Positions 11,193 through 21,450 are shown, counted from the first letter of the stretch. The stretch is DNA of 34,121 bases from Endomicrobium sp. (GCA_031271205.1 JAISWG010000027.1:1-34121); one strand, 5' to 3'. Numbers and translations: made by a program. The notes: generated from the sequence alone by a model not told the origin.

Positions 11193-11761
11193 TTATATCC
11201 CTCTATATTACAATACCATTCCTTCAAAAGTTTAAGTCCATATTTTCCACTTTTTTCAGGATGAAATTGAAATCCAGTTACATTTTTGTATTTGACTATA
11301 GCTGGTATTCTAATTCCACCATAGTCTACATAAGAAACTATACATTCAGATACAATGTTTGCCATGTATGAATGAACAAAATATACGTCTTCTCCAGTAT
11401 TTGATAAACTGTTCCAACCTATATGAGGAAGTCTTGCATTAACAGGTATTTTTATAACTTCACCTTTTATAAACCCCAAACCTTCGGTTTCTTCGCCTTC
11501 ATAACTTCTTTCAAATAAAATTTGCATACCTAAACATATTCCTAAAATAGGCTTATCAATATTCTTTAAAATATCAAATAAACCCGCTGTCTTTAAATTT
11601 TCTATAGCAGCTTTAAAAGCACCAACTCCTGGTATAATAACAGCATCGCATAAAGCCACTGTTTTGATATCATTTACTAGTTTAGCTTCAATGCCTAGTT
11701 CTCTGCAAGCCGACAATAAACTTTCTGTGTTGCCAGCTCTATAGTCAATAATTGCTACCAC
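11174..11761 (-). CDS. hisH: Imidazole glycerol phosphate synthase glutaminase subunit HisH
   Basis: MVAIIDYRAGN, GVGAF, ILGICLGMQILFERSYEG, GFQFHPEKSG. Confidence 0.95.
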   Translation of the reverse strand: MVAIIDYRAGNTESLLSACRELGIEAKLVNDIKTVALCDAVIIPGVGAFKAAIENLKTAGLFDILKNIDKPILGICLGMQILFERSYEGEETEGLGFIKGEVIKIPVNARLPHIGWNSLSNTGEDVYFVHSYMANIVSECIVSYVDYGGIRIPAIVKYKNVTGFQFHPEKSGKYGLKLLKEWYCNIEGYKCLKKE

Positions 11762-12339
11762 TATATAACTCCCTTTGAAGAATTTATTCTGTTTCTGATT
11801 TTCTCAATCGCTTGCCATAACGCACAACCAAAACCTTTGAAAATAGCCTCTATTATATGATGAGTATTTTTCCCGTATTCAAGATTAACGTGAAGTGTTA
11901 TCGCCGCATTTACAACAACGGCTCTAAAAAATTCTTCAACTAATTCAGTTTCAAAATCTCCTATACGTTCAGCTGGGAAACTCGCATTAAAAACCAAATA
12001 ATCACGCCCTGAAATATCTAAATTCACATTAACTAAAGTTTCATCCATAGGTAAAAAACAACTGCCAAATCGAGCTATTCCCTTTTTATCCCTTAAAGAA
12101 TTTTTTAGAGCTTGTCCAAAAACTATACCAATATCTTCAACAATGTGATGTGCGCCAGTATTTAAATCCCCTGTACAAAAAAGCTTAATGTTAAAGTTAG
12201 CATAAAAAGCTAAAATATTAAGCATATGATCAAAAAAACCAATTCCACTACTTCCTTTAAACTCACCTGTTCCGTCCAGATTTAATTTTATTTCTATTTT
12301 TGTCTCTTTAGTGTTACGTTTAATATCACATATTCTCAT
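11761..12339 (-). CDS. hisB: Imidazoleglycerol-phosphate dehydratase HisB
   Basis: IKLNLDGTGEFKGSSGIGFFDHML, GAHHIVEDIGIVFGQAL, KNTHHIIEAIFKGFGCAL. Confidence 0.95.
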   Translation of the reverse strand: MRICDIKRNTKETKIEIKLNLDGTGEFKGSSGIGFFDHMLNILAFYANFNIKLFCTGDLNTGAHHIVEDIGIVFGQALKNSLRDKKGIARFGSCFLPMDETLVNVNLDISGRDYLVFNASFPAERIGDFETELVEEFFRAVVVNAAITLHVNLEYGKNTHHIIEAIFKGFGCALWQAIEKIRNRINSSKGVI

Positions 12340-13610
12340 TTATAACTCCTTTTAAAACGAATATTTGCCGCAATTGCATGAGCATCTAAACCTTCTAACA
12401 AAGCAAAAGACGTGATGTCTTCTTTAAATTCCAACAATACATTTTTCGGATAATAACTATATGAAATTCTCTTTACAAAATCATATACTCCTAAAGGCGA
12501 AGCAAACCTTGCCGTACCTGCCGTTGGCAATACATGATTAGTCCCACCAACATAATCACCAAGCACCTCAGGAGAATTACATCCCAAAAAAACTGTACCA
12601 GCATTTTTAACTTTAGCCAGCATTTCCAGAGGTTTTTTAGTCATTATTTCTAAATGTTCCGGAGCAATTAAGTTTGATATTTCAAAAATGTTGTTAATAG
12701 ATTTTGCTATGATGCATATTCCGTTATTTTCTAATGCTTTTTTTGCTATTCCTTTACGCTTAAGCTTTGGAAGCTGTAATTCTAGCTCCTTTTTAACTTT
12801 TTTGTATAAGCTCAAATCAGTTGTAACTAAAATACTCCTTGACATTTTATCATGTTCAGCTTGGCTTAGGAGATCCGCCGCAATATACTCCGGTTTAGAG
12901 CTAGAATCTGCAGCTATTAAAATTTCTGAAGGTCCAGCTATCATATCTATATCAACTACTCCAAACAACAACTTCTTTGCAGTTGCCACATAAACATTGC
13001 CTGGACCTACTATTTTGTCCACTTTTGGAATACTGCGAGTACCATACGCCGCTGCTGCAACAGCTTGCACACCTCCTATCTTGTAAATTTCAGTTACACC
13101 ACAAATAGCAGCTGCAGCTAAGATAAAATTTTCAATTTTTCCATCAGATTTTACAGGTGTAAACATAACGACATTTCTGACACCAGCAAGTTTTGCCGGA
13201 ATCGCATTCATTAGAACTGTTGAAGGATATACTGCTGAGCCACCCGGAACGTAAATAGCTACACGCTCTAAAGCTCTTATAATCTGCCCCATAATAACAC
13301 CATTTTCTTTATAGATAGAATAAGAATTTTCTATTTGTCTTTTATGAAATTCTTCAATTTGTATCTTTGCTCTTTTAAAAATATGCAATATGTTTTTATC
13401 AACTATCTTCAATGCATTCTCTATTTCTTCGTTTTTTACTTTTATACTTCTGCCATTAAAGCCATCAAATTCTTTTGCATAAGATAAAACCGCATTGTCT
13501 CCAAACCGACGAATATTGTCAATTATTTTTTGAACAGATTTTTCTATCTTGTTATCACGTGTATTTTTTACTGCCAATTCTTTTGAATTATATTTAACTA
13601 GTTTTAACAT
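12336..13610 (-). CDS. hisD: Histidinol dehydrogenase HisD
   Basis: RVAIYVPGGSAVYPSTVLMNAIPAKLAGV, VDKIVGPGNVYVATAK, DMIAGPSEILIAAD, GTNHVLPTAGTARF. Confidence 0.95.
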   Translation of the reverse strand: MLKLVKYNSKELAVKNTRDNKIEKSVQKIIDNIRRFGDNAVLSYAKEFDGFNGRSIKVKNEEIENALKIVDKNILHIFKRAKIQIEEFHKRQIENSYSIYKENGVIMGQIIRALERVAIYVPGGSAVYPSTVLMNAIPAKLAGVRNVVMFTPVKSDGKIENFILAAAAICGVTEIYKIGGVQAVAAAAYGTRSIPKVDKIVGPGNVYVATAKKLLFGVVDIDMIAGPSEILIAADSSSKPEYIAADLLSQAEHDKMSRSILVTTDLSLYKKVKKELELQLPKLKRKGIAKKALENNGICIIAKSINNIFEISNLIAPEHLEIMTKKPLEMLAKVKNAGTVFLGCNSPEVLGDYVGGTNHVLPTAGTARFASPLGVYDFVKRISYSYYPKNVLLEFKEDITSFALLEGLDAHAIAANIRFKRSYK

Positions 13611-14206
13611 AGGTATTTCCTCAACTTTTCCGTAAAATTATACAACGATTTCAATTCAATGCTATTAGAGTTGCCTATAAGTACTGCACTTATATCACAA
13701 ATCTTTTCTATAACATCTAATCCATTGGCTTTTAGCGTATTGCCACTTTGAACAATATCAACTATACCATCAGCAATATTTAAAATGGGGGCAAGTTCGA
13801 CTGATCCTTCTATCCTTAAAATTTTTGGATATTTGCTCTTTTTTGCAAAAAATTTTCTTGCTACATTCGGATATTTTGAAGCTATTACATTTGCAGTTTT
13901 AAAATATGAAAACCCAGCTAAAGCAAAATAACATTTTCCAATTTTCAAATCTAACAGCTCATTATAAATTTCTCTATCGTTTTCAATAATTACATCTTTA
14001 CCAACAACTGCTAAATCTACAATATCTAAATCTATAAATCTCAAAGTATCATTCGACTTTGAAAATATAAACTCTATATCGTCTTTTGATTTTACAAACA
14101 AACGCCTTCCTTTATCACGAATTGATACGCTATCAAAACCTGCTCTGTTAAGCAATCCAACAAACTCTTCTTCAATGCGTCCTTTTGTTACTGCAATTCT
14201 AAGCAT
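13604..14206 (-). CDS. hisG: ATP phosphoribosyltransferase HisG (short form, about 200 aa)
   Basis: MLRIAVTKGRI, DLAVVGKDVI, GSVELAPILNIADGIVDIVQSGNTLKANGL. Lacks the C-terminal regulatory domain of long-form HisG. Confidence 0.92.
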   Translation of the reverse strand: MLRIAVTKGRIEEEFVGLLNRAGFDSVSIRDKGRRLFVKSKDDIEFIFSKSNDTLRFIDLDIVDLAVVGKDVIIENDREIYNELLDLKIGKCYFALAGFSYFKTANVIASKYPNVARKFFAKKSKYPKILRIEGSVELAPILNIADGIVDIVQSGNTLKANGLDVIEKICDISAVLIGNSNSIELKSLYNFTEKLRKYLC

Positions 14207-14228
14207 TATAATTATCTCCCTTAATTAC

Positions 14229-14271
14229 AAAATAAAAAAGCCGTATGGTTTAAACCAAACCCACACAGCTT
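14229..14271 (-). terminator. his operon attenuator terminator
   Basis: Minus strand AAGCTGTGTGG-(12-nt loop GTTTGGTTTAAA)-CCATACGGCTT followed by TTTTTTATTTT; upstream of hisG. Confidence 0.85.
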
Positions 14272-14283
14272 AAAGATTTATAT

Positions 14284-14343
14284 AGCAATGTAGGCGCAAG
14301 AAGGCAACACCTGCGCCTACTGTAAAGTTCATACTTTAGCGCA
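14284..14343 (-). promoter_or_regulatory. his leader antiterminator / alternative stems
   Basis: Competing stems: TGCGCTAAAGT(14333-14343) with ACTTTA(14323-14328)/GCGCA(14312-14316); GTAGGCGCA/TGCGCCTAC (14312-14320 with 14290-14298); CCTACATTGCT(14284-14294) with AGCTGTGTGGG(14260-14270). Confidence 0.7.
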
Positions 14344-14395
14344 AATGTCGCTCATCATGACGATGCAATACTGTAAACATTACTTTGTTAAACAT
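14336..14395 (-). CDS. hisL: Putative his leader peptide, 19 aa: MFNKVMFTVLHRHDERHLR
   Basis: ATG preceded by GGGTGA; three His codons within seven codons just before the stop; between the promoter and the attenuator terminator. Confidence 0.78.
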   Translation of the reverse strand: MFNKVMFTVLHRHDERHLR

Positions 14396-14437
14396 CTAAT
14401 CACCCAATTATTTAATTTACTTCTTATACACCACTGG

Positions 14438-14466
14438 AGTATAATCTTTATTTCAAAACTTGTCAA
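14438..14466 (-). promoter_or_regulatory. Sigma70 promoter for the his operon
   Basis: Minus strand TTGACA (14461-14466) - 17 bp - TATACT (14438-14443). Confidence 0.85.
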
Positions 14467-14699
14467 GTTATAAATTTACGTTTATTTACATAGCTTTATT
14501 TCAACAACTGTCATAGAAAAAAACAGCACGCCAATATTGCGACTGGCTCCACATCCGAAGATTATCGTTTTTAGTTCAATATCAACTTTTAAAACCTTTG
14601 CTTTTAAATTTCTCCAACAGAAATAACTTCATGCAAATTTGAAACAAATAAGATTTATTTCATTGCTGAACTGAACAATTAAGGCCTTTTCTAAGAGAT

Positions 14700-15015
14700 C
14701 AACATACCGCTTTTTAATCTTGTATAAATACCGTTAGAGTTTTCACGAGTTTTAAATAAATCCCAGTCTTTCAAATATCTCTCGTTATTTAAATAAGCCC
14801 CTATATACCGTAAATTTAAGAATTGCAATATTATGATAGTCCCATAAATCTCTTGTGCTAAACTTTAATTTTGTTTCAAAAGCGTAAAAACCAGCAATAT
14901 CATTGTTAAACTTCATAATACTTTCGACCATAACTACTTCGTTTTGAGAAAGACTTACATCAAATAAATTTGTCGATTTTATTGCAAAATCCCAGCGGCT
15001 TTTTATTTATCATAA
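14700..15015 (-). pseudogene. Probable remnant of a cation diffusion facilitator (CDF) transporter C-terminal domain
   Basis: Minus frame reads AIKSTNLFDVSLSQNEVVMVESIMKFNNDIAGFYAFETK..., resembling the CDF cytoplasmic pattern LxDxSLPxxE...I...V.GFH.L.TR; followed by stops and frame shifts. Confidence 0.4.
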
Positions 15016-15940
15016 CCGCAAAAGTCACTCTTTTTAGTATGAAAACAACACAAAAACAAATTCCAAAGTAGAGTTTTATTAGCAACCAGTATTTGAAAAT
15101 ATCAGTTCTCAATGCCATCATCATATTTTAATTCTATAACTAAAATTTGTTTTCTTTCGCAAGGCACAAACAATTATAATAATGCTAATTGTATGCGTAC
15201 TGACATGAAATATTTTCAAATTTATCGTACTTGTACCACTGCACTCTATATCAACAAGTTGAAAAACTTTCATGATAGTAAAATAAGCTATCAAGGACAC
15301 AAGCAAATCTTATAAAGATAAACTGCAAACAAGACTTTTGTGCAATATAAACCCCATATTATTACTGCAACAAATCTACCACTGTAAAGCCGCGTTCAAC
15401 ACGCATAAAATTTACGATTTTATATGTTTTCTTTTTGCGCTTAACACATCACAAAGTAAATGTAGATATATTCTAATCTACATTTATCAAATACTATCTG
15501 ACTATCTAATTATTTAAATAACAGGTAAATTTCCTGTTCACCAAAAACACAAATTAAGGTTTTACCACCTAAAACCCCTAACTATTTAGAATTTTCGTTA
15601 AATAAATACTCGACTCCATTGCAAAACAATTAAACTCATCTAATTTTATTTTAACTTTTTTCTCTTCATCAAGCAAAGATTTAAACATTGCATTAAGATC
15701 AAAATAAAACCTAAAACCTTTTTGTTGCAGCAGATAGAAGTGTGTTACGCACTTTTCTCTTAATTATATTTTTTAAACTTTTTATCTCAAGCTCAAGTAT
15801 TACATCTAAATTCTAAAATCACAGCTATAATATAAGTTAATTTTCATTTATCAAAAGTCTAATATTTACAAAATTTTATGCAAAACAAAAAAAATAAAAA
15901 TAACATATAAACTATGTCACTATTATCAAAATAATGTTAA

Positions 15941-16513
15941 TTAGCTTTCTTCCGCATCTTTAATTATTAAACTAACAGCCTCTTTTAGAGTTTTACATAT
16001 AGCCATAGGTTTAATTTTTTCTTGTGCTATTTCTGTCTGCTGTTTTTTACCACGTCCTGTAAGAGTTAAAATACCCTTACCTCCAGCATTGTATCCAAGC
16101 AAATAATCTCTTATGCTGTCACCAACTGTATAAGATTTTTCAAGGTTTATATTAAAATCTTTAGCACCTTGCAAAACCATTCCCGGCTTCGGTTTCCTAC
16201 AATTGCAAAAATTTTTATCAGTATGGGGACAATAATAAATAGCATCTATTTTAGCTCCAGCTTTTTTAAGCAAAAACTCAAACCTTTTATGAATTTTTCG
16301 CAAATCTTGTTCTGTAAATATTTGCCTTGTAACACCAGACTGATTTGTAACTATAATCACTTTAAATCCTGCTGCACGCAATCTGTTTATACTATCTGCC
16401 GCATAAGAGTAAAGTTTCACTTGTTCAGGTAAACTTAAATAATTTTTGTCAAAAATAACAGTACCGTCACGATCTAAAAAGACTGCAGGCACTTTAATAT
16501 TGTTTGTTCCCAC
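15941..16513 (-). CDS. gmhB: D-glycero-D-manno-heptose 1,7-bisphosphate 7-phosphatase (HAD family)
   Basis: VFLDRDGTVIFDKNYL, VIIVTNQSGVTRQIF, YYCPHTDKNFCNCRKPKPGMVLQ, YTVGDSIRDYLLGYNAG. Start may be GTG at 16513 or further downstream. Confidence 0.88.
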   Translation of the reverse strand: MGTNNIKVPAVFLDRDGTVIFDKNYLSLPEQVKLYSYAADSINRLRAAGFKVIIVTNQSGVTRQIFTEQDLRKIHKRFEFLLKKAGAKIDAIYYCPHTDKNFCNCRKPKPGMVLQGAKDFNINLEKSYTVGDSIRDYLLGYNAGGKGILTLTGRGKKQQTEIAQEKIKPMAICKTLKEAVSLIIKDAEES

Positions 16514-17502
16514 CTTTCTTTTCCCTTTATAAACTGTGGCTTAATTGTAAGAACAGAAATTTTTTCTTTCATTTTAGTATCAACGTTTTGCAATTTGACC
16601 GCATCTTTAGCAGTTACAACAAAATAAGCGTCTGTTCCCTTTTGAGAAACCAGTTTATTTAATTTATAGTTGTCATATCGACCGTGGTCCCTTAAAATTA
16701 TACTATCTTCTAAAGTTATACCAGATTTTTCTATAGAATTTTTAAACCCCTCGGCAAAACCTATCGCGCTTAAAGAATAAACTTTAGATTTCTTCAAAAG
16801 TTCAATATTAAAATCTGTTTTTAAATCAACTTTTTTGTATTTAAAATCACCGTAAAATGTTAAAATCGCTTCCTTTCCTGACAGCTCAAATATTTTTTTT
16901 TCAAGTTTATTAAGATTGTCTTTTGAAACCATGTCACAATTAGTAATAACTACAACATCAGCCCTCTTTAATGATTTAGGTTTTTCCCGCAAGATTCCAG
17001 AAGGAATAAGCATATCATTACCAAAAGGATTGGCTACATTGACACAAACTATATCTAAATTTCTTTTTATTTTCCAATGTTGAAATCCATCATCTAAAAC
17101 ATAAACATCCGGATTTGTTTTAGATCCAATCACTAAAGCATTTTTATATCTGTCAATGCCAACAATAACAATTGTATTAGGTACGCTTCTTGCTATCAAA
17201 AGAGGCTCATCACCGCTTGCTATAGCACAAACATCTGATGCACCGTTTTTCAAAAGCATTGGGATTTTATTTTTTCTTAAATAACCACGCGTTAAGACTG
17301 TAGATTTGAATTTATTTGCCGCAAGAAACTCCAACAGTTCTATAACTATCGGGGTTTTGCCAGTACCGCCACAAGTTATATTTCCTACGCTTATTACAGG
17401 TTTGGGCAGTTTTCTCACAATAGTAAATTTTCTGTCAACTTTTAATAAAACGGCATAAATTAAAGAAATTGGATATAAAGCAACTTTTAAAAATTTTAAC
17501 AT
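16474..17502 (-). CDS. lpxK: Tetraacyldisaccharide 4'-kinase
   Basis: KPVISVGNITCGGTGKTPIVIELLEFL, LTRGYLRKNK, GDEPLLIARSVPNTIVIVGIDRYKNA, VLDDGFQHWKIKRNLDIVCV. Confidence 0.93.
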   Translation of the reverse strand: MLKFLKVALYPISLIYAVLLKVDRKFTIVRKLPKPVISVGNITCGGTGKTPIVIELLEFLAANKFKSTVLTRGYLRKNKIPMLLKNGASDVCAIASGDEPLLIARSVPNTIVIVGIDRYKNALVIGSKTNPDVYVLDDGFQHWKIKRNLDIVCVNVANPFGNDMLIPSGILREKPKSLKRADVVVITNCDMVSKDNLNKLEKKIFELSGKEAILTFYGDFKYKKVDLKTDFNIELLKKSKVYSLSAIGFAEGFKNSIEKSGITLEDSIILRDHGRYDNYKLNKLVSQKGTDAYFVVTAKDAVKLQNVDTKMKEKISVLTIKPQFIKGKERWEQTILKCLQSF

Positions 17503-17529
17503 TTATCTTCAGTTCTCAAAGCTTTATGT

Positions 17530-17558
17530 ATTTTATCATGTACAAAAGATGAATACAA
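17530..17558 (-). promoter_or_regulatory. Candidate promoter for lpxK-gmhB
   Basis: Minus strand TTGTAT (17553-17558) - 17 bp - TAAAAT (17530-17535). Confidence 0.45.
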
Positions 17559-17831
17559 CAACGCAAATATAAGCCATGTCAGACACAGTTAAGAAACCCA
17601 TTTTCACTTATAATATACATTTTAAAACAATAATGTTGGGTTTTTACAAAGAGATTTAAAAATTTTAAATTTTCCAACACGCTCAAAGATTTTTTTAAAC
17701 ACAATGAATATAAATCAAACTTTTAACAAATGTTTTATTACAAATAATGAAGAATATTTATTTTAAAATAAACTTTTTTTGCCGCTGTATCTCACAACAC
17801 AGCATCTTCATAAACCAAGCTGACTTTTTAT

Positions 17832-17863
17832 ATCTCATTTTATTCTTGTTGAATAAATGAGAT
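17832..17863. repeat. Long inverted repeat in a low-coding region
   Basis: ATCTCATTTTATTC-TTGTT-GAATAAATGAGAT: 13 pairs with one bulged T; no clear T-tail on either strand. Confidence 0.55.
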
Positions 17864-18718
17864 GCCTCTGTAATCTAAGCGCCAATCTAAATACACATAT
17901 AAATAAGCATCATCTGTGTTCTATAAATGTTCTTTCTTGAAACCGATAAAAGTATCGGCAGCGATCTCCAGAAGCTATTTTAAACTCTTGTCCTATTTCT
18001 TCTTTTAATTTAAAATGTACTTTCATCAACATCAAAACACATATAGCCAATCATTAGAACATTAGTTCAAAGAAAAGTTTCTCCGTTTACTGAAATTTCA
18101 AATTTGTTCTGAATAATTTTATAGTCCACACTCTTTGATATTCTAACATCAAATCCGTACTAGAGCAGAAATATTTATTAATTTGCCCAATCTAATTTAA
18201 TTAGATTTTCAGAACATAGCCATACTTACTTTTAACACCTTAGAGTATTATATAATTTTATAAATCGTAAAAGCGCAATCACTTAATACAGCTTTATCTT
18301 CTTATAAAGCCATAAAATACCAAAGCAAAATTCTTTTGTCTATAAATTATAGTTACTAAAAAATATTTATAAATTTAATAATCTGACAAAGTTGAGTATT
18401 CGTAAGAAGTTTGTTGTGTAAATCAAAACACACTACTAAAAACTATGAGTTTGTTATCATTGATTAGAGAACGTATGGATAGAAAGAATAAAAAGCTGTA
18501 AAAATGGACCGAAAAAGCTAGCAAAGAAACGATAAAAACTACACTAGTAATTTAAGTTGGGCTCAAAATGAAGTTTAAATAAGCATTAATAGAGTTTAAC
18601 ACAAACGACAAAGAAAACTTACGCTTTTTAACAACAAAAGCCAAGATTACACATGCAAAATAACAAATTACCAAATAATAAGATTATAACAAAGATCTTG
18701 TTGTCTATTTCTCTATTC

Positions 18719-20545
18719 TCAGGATTCATTCTGTGAAGAACGTTTCCTTAGCAAATGATTTAAAATTTTCTTTCTTAAACGCACAGAAGTTGGGGTTCCC
18801 TCTACAAGTTCATCATGAGCAATATATTCTGCTGCTTGTTCAAGGTTCATAATCCTTGGAGATATAAGCATAGGGGTGTCATTGACGGTTTTGCTTCTCA
18901 TATTACTCAGCTTTTTAAATTTGCATGGGTTTACAACTAAATCATTTTCTCTTGAGTTCTGCCCCACTATCATGCCTTCGTAAACTTCAACTCCAGGTCC
19001 TACAAAAAGCTGACCACTCATTTGAAGATTGCTTAACGCGTAAGTCGTAGTCTTTCCTTGCTCTTTAGCTATAAATACACCGTTTCTTCTTAAATCCACA
19101 ACATTAACTTTAGGCATATAGTCATAAAAACTGTAATGCATTATGCCTTGACCTCTAGTATTTGTTAAAAACTCATTTTTAAAACCTATTAAAGCTCTTG
19201 AAGGAATTATATATTCAAGATGTATTCTGTTTTCACTTTTGCTTGTCATATTTTCAAGCTTTGCAGAACGTTTTCCTGCAAGCTCAAAAACAGCACCTTG
19301 ATATTGGCTTTCTATATCTAAAGTAAGAAATTCCATAGGTTCACAGAGCTTACCACCTATTTCTTTATAAATAACTTCCGGCGAAGAAATGGAAAGCTCA
19401 AAACCTTCACGGAGCATAGTTTCAATTAAAACAGTTAAGTGCAACTCACCCCTTCCAGAAACTTTAAACTTACCCTCACCTTCAAGCATTTCTATTTTTA
19501 ATCCCACATTCGTCTGAACTTCTTTTTCAAGTCTTGCTTTTATGTGCCGACTCGTAAAAAACTTCCCCTCACGCCCTGCAAAAGGAGAATCATTTACAAA
19601 AAAATTCATTGAAACTATCGGATCATCTATGGAAAGACGAGGCAGTGGGATTATATTACCCACATTACATACGCTATCACCAACTTCAACACCCTTAAGT
19701 CCTGCCATAGAAACTATATCTCCAGCTTTTGCTTCTTCAACCTCTTGCTTGCCAAGTCCATAGAATTTATCTATACGAACAGCCTTTGTTATTTTTGGAA
19801 AATCAACATTTTGCTTGTTTACAAGAGCTACAGTTTGTCCTTTTTTAACAGAACCGTTTAAAATTCTCCCTATACCGACGCTTCCTAAAAAGTTGTTATA
19901 ATCAAGCATTGTTATCTGCATTTGTAATGGTTTGTTCTCATCAACTTCAGGAGGTGGAACATAGGACATAATAGCTGCAAGCACGGACTCTATGTTTTTG
20001 CCTTTTATGCTCATATCCATACTTGCCCACCCTTCGCGTCCTGAAGCATAAAGTATGGGAAAATCAAGTTGTTCATCAGTAGCATCAAGTTTCATAAACA
20101 AATCAAAAACGCTATCCACTACCGTACTTGGGGTTGCGTTTGGTCTGTCCATTTTGTTTATAATTACTATAGGCTTTAATCCCAACGCTAAAGCCTTTCT
20201 CAAGACAAATCTTGTTTGTGGCATAGGACCTTCAACAGCATCAACCATAAGTATAACACCTTCTACCATCTTTAACACTCTTTCAACTTCACTACCAAAA
20301 TCTGCGTGTCCCGGAGTATCTACTATATTTATAGTGTTTCCTAAGTAATTTACCGAAGTACATTTTGCAAGAATCGTAATCCCTCTCTCTCTTTCAAGAG
20401 GATTAGAATCCAAAACCATATCTTGAGATTCGCCATTTTTAACAGTAAACTGACCTGAAAACTTTAACAAGGAGTCTACTATGGTAGTTTTACCATGATC
20501 AACGTGAGATACAATCGCAACATTTCTTACATCATTTCTTTTCAT
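18719..20545 (-). CDS. typA: Ribosome-associated GTPase TypA/BipA
   Basis: [74 protein letters not shown]. Start probably MKRND (20545) with GAAGG RBS. Confidence 0.96.
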   Translation of the reverse strand: MKRNDVRNVAIVSHVDHGKTTIVDSLLKFSGQFTVKNGESQDMVLDSNPLERERGITILAKCTSVNYLGNTINIVDTPGHADFGSEVERVLKMVEGVILMVDAVEGPMPQTRFVLRKALALGLKPIVIINKMDRPNATPSTVVDSVFDLFMKLDATDEQLDFPILYASGREGWASMDMSIKGKNIESVLAAIMSYVPPPEVDENKPLQMQITMLDYNNFLGSVGIGRILNGSVKKGQTVALVNKQNVDFPKITKAVRIDKFYGLGKQEVEEAKAGDIVSMAGLKGVEVGDSVCNVGNIIPLPRLSIDDPIVSMNFFVNDSPFAGREGKFFTSRHIKARLEKEVQTNVGLKIEMLEGEGKFKVSGRGELHLTVLIETMLREGFELSISSPEVIYKEIGGKLCEPMEFLTLDIESQYQGAVFELAGKRSAKLENMTSKSENRIHLEYIIPSRALIGFKNEFLTNTRGQGIMHYSFYDYMPKVNVVDLRRNGVFIAKEQGKTTTYALSNLQMSGQLFVGPGVEVYEGMIVGQNSRENDLVVNPCKFKKLSNMRSKTVNDTPMLISPRIMNLEQAAEYIAHDELVEGTPTSVRLRKKILNHLLRKRSSQNES

Positions 20546-21450
20546 ACTATGCCCTTCTATCAAAAAAACAATCTTCACAACAAACTGTATTTACTTTTTG
20601 TAATTTTGTTCTATAATTGTACAATTTTTACAACGTTTTGTCATTAATAAAAAGAAGTTAAATCATTTTATAAAATAACACTGATATGCGAATTTCCAAC
20701 TAAAAAAATTTCAAGAACATCATCTGGTAAGAATATCCACAACTCCATTTACATCATCTCAACGATATCTCCATAACTTAGCTTGACAACATTTTCAAGT
20801 TTCTTTGTGTTGCAAAGCTTGTTATGTTTATATTACAAGTCGCCTTGTACAATATCGTAAATTTTATCTTTAATACTCTATCCCCAAGGAAAGATCAAGT
20901 TGTGAAACTGCTACTTGCTTTATATTCTTTTACACTTTTTTAAAAACAACAAAACTATATGATTATTAGTATCTGTCAAAGTGATATATTCTGTTTTAAA
21001 ATAATGTACTCATAATAGACAAGTATTTTACTTTTTAAAATAATTCATCACGAGTTTTTATGTAGTTAAACTTTTCATAACAGTAACCATCATAGATTTA
21101 TATTCGTAAGTACTTCTAGTTTTATAACACTCATATAAGGTTGATAGATTTTCATACTATAAAAATTCTGAATTATATTCTAGTCATCTAATTCTATTAC
21201 CATCATTTTCTAACGTTATAGCGGTCGGAAATTTTCTTTTAAGGAATTTATATTGAATCGTAATTGAAAAAATGTGACCTTTTCCGCACGAGTTAGTTCT
21301 GAACTGAACAATCTAAATTTGTTTATATATAAAGCAAGTTTTTTGATCATTATAAAACTTGGCTATTTTCATCATACATTTTGTCAAAAAAACATCATTG
21401 AAAAAATCAACGAATAAAAAATAGCAACAACCACTGTTAAAATACTTCTT

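Noticed and set aside
10612-11235. 207-aa plus-strand ORF opposite hisF
   Set aside because: Antisense of a fully convincing hisF; composition is typical of a reverse-frame artefact.
15112-15315. Overlapping sense and antisense ORFs (67 and 61 aa)
   Set aside because: No similarity recognised; both frames open by chance in a decayed interval.
14660-21315. Shared CTGAACTGAACAAT 14-mer near 14666 and 21306
   Set aside because: Similarity does not extend beyond 14 bp; not enough to call a dispersed repeat.
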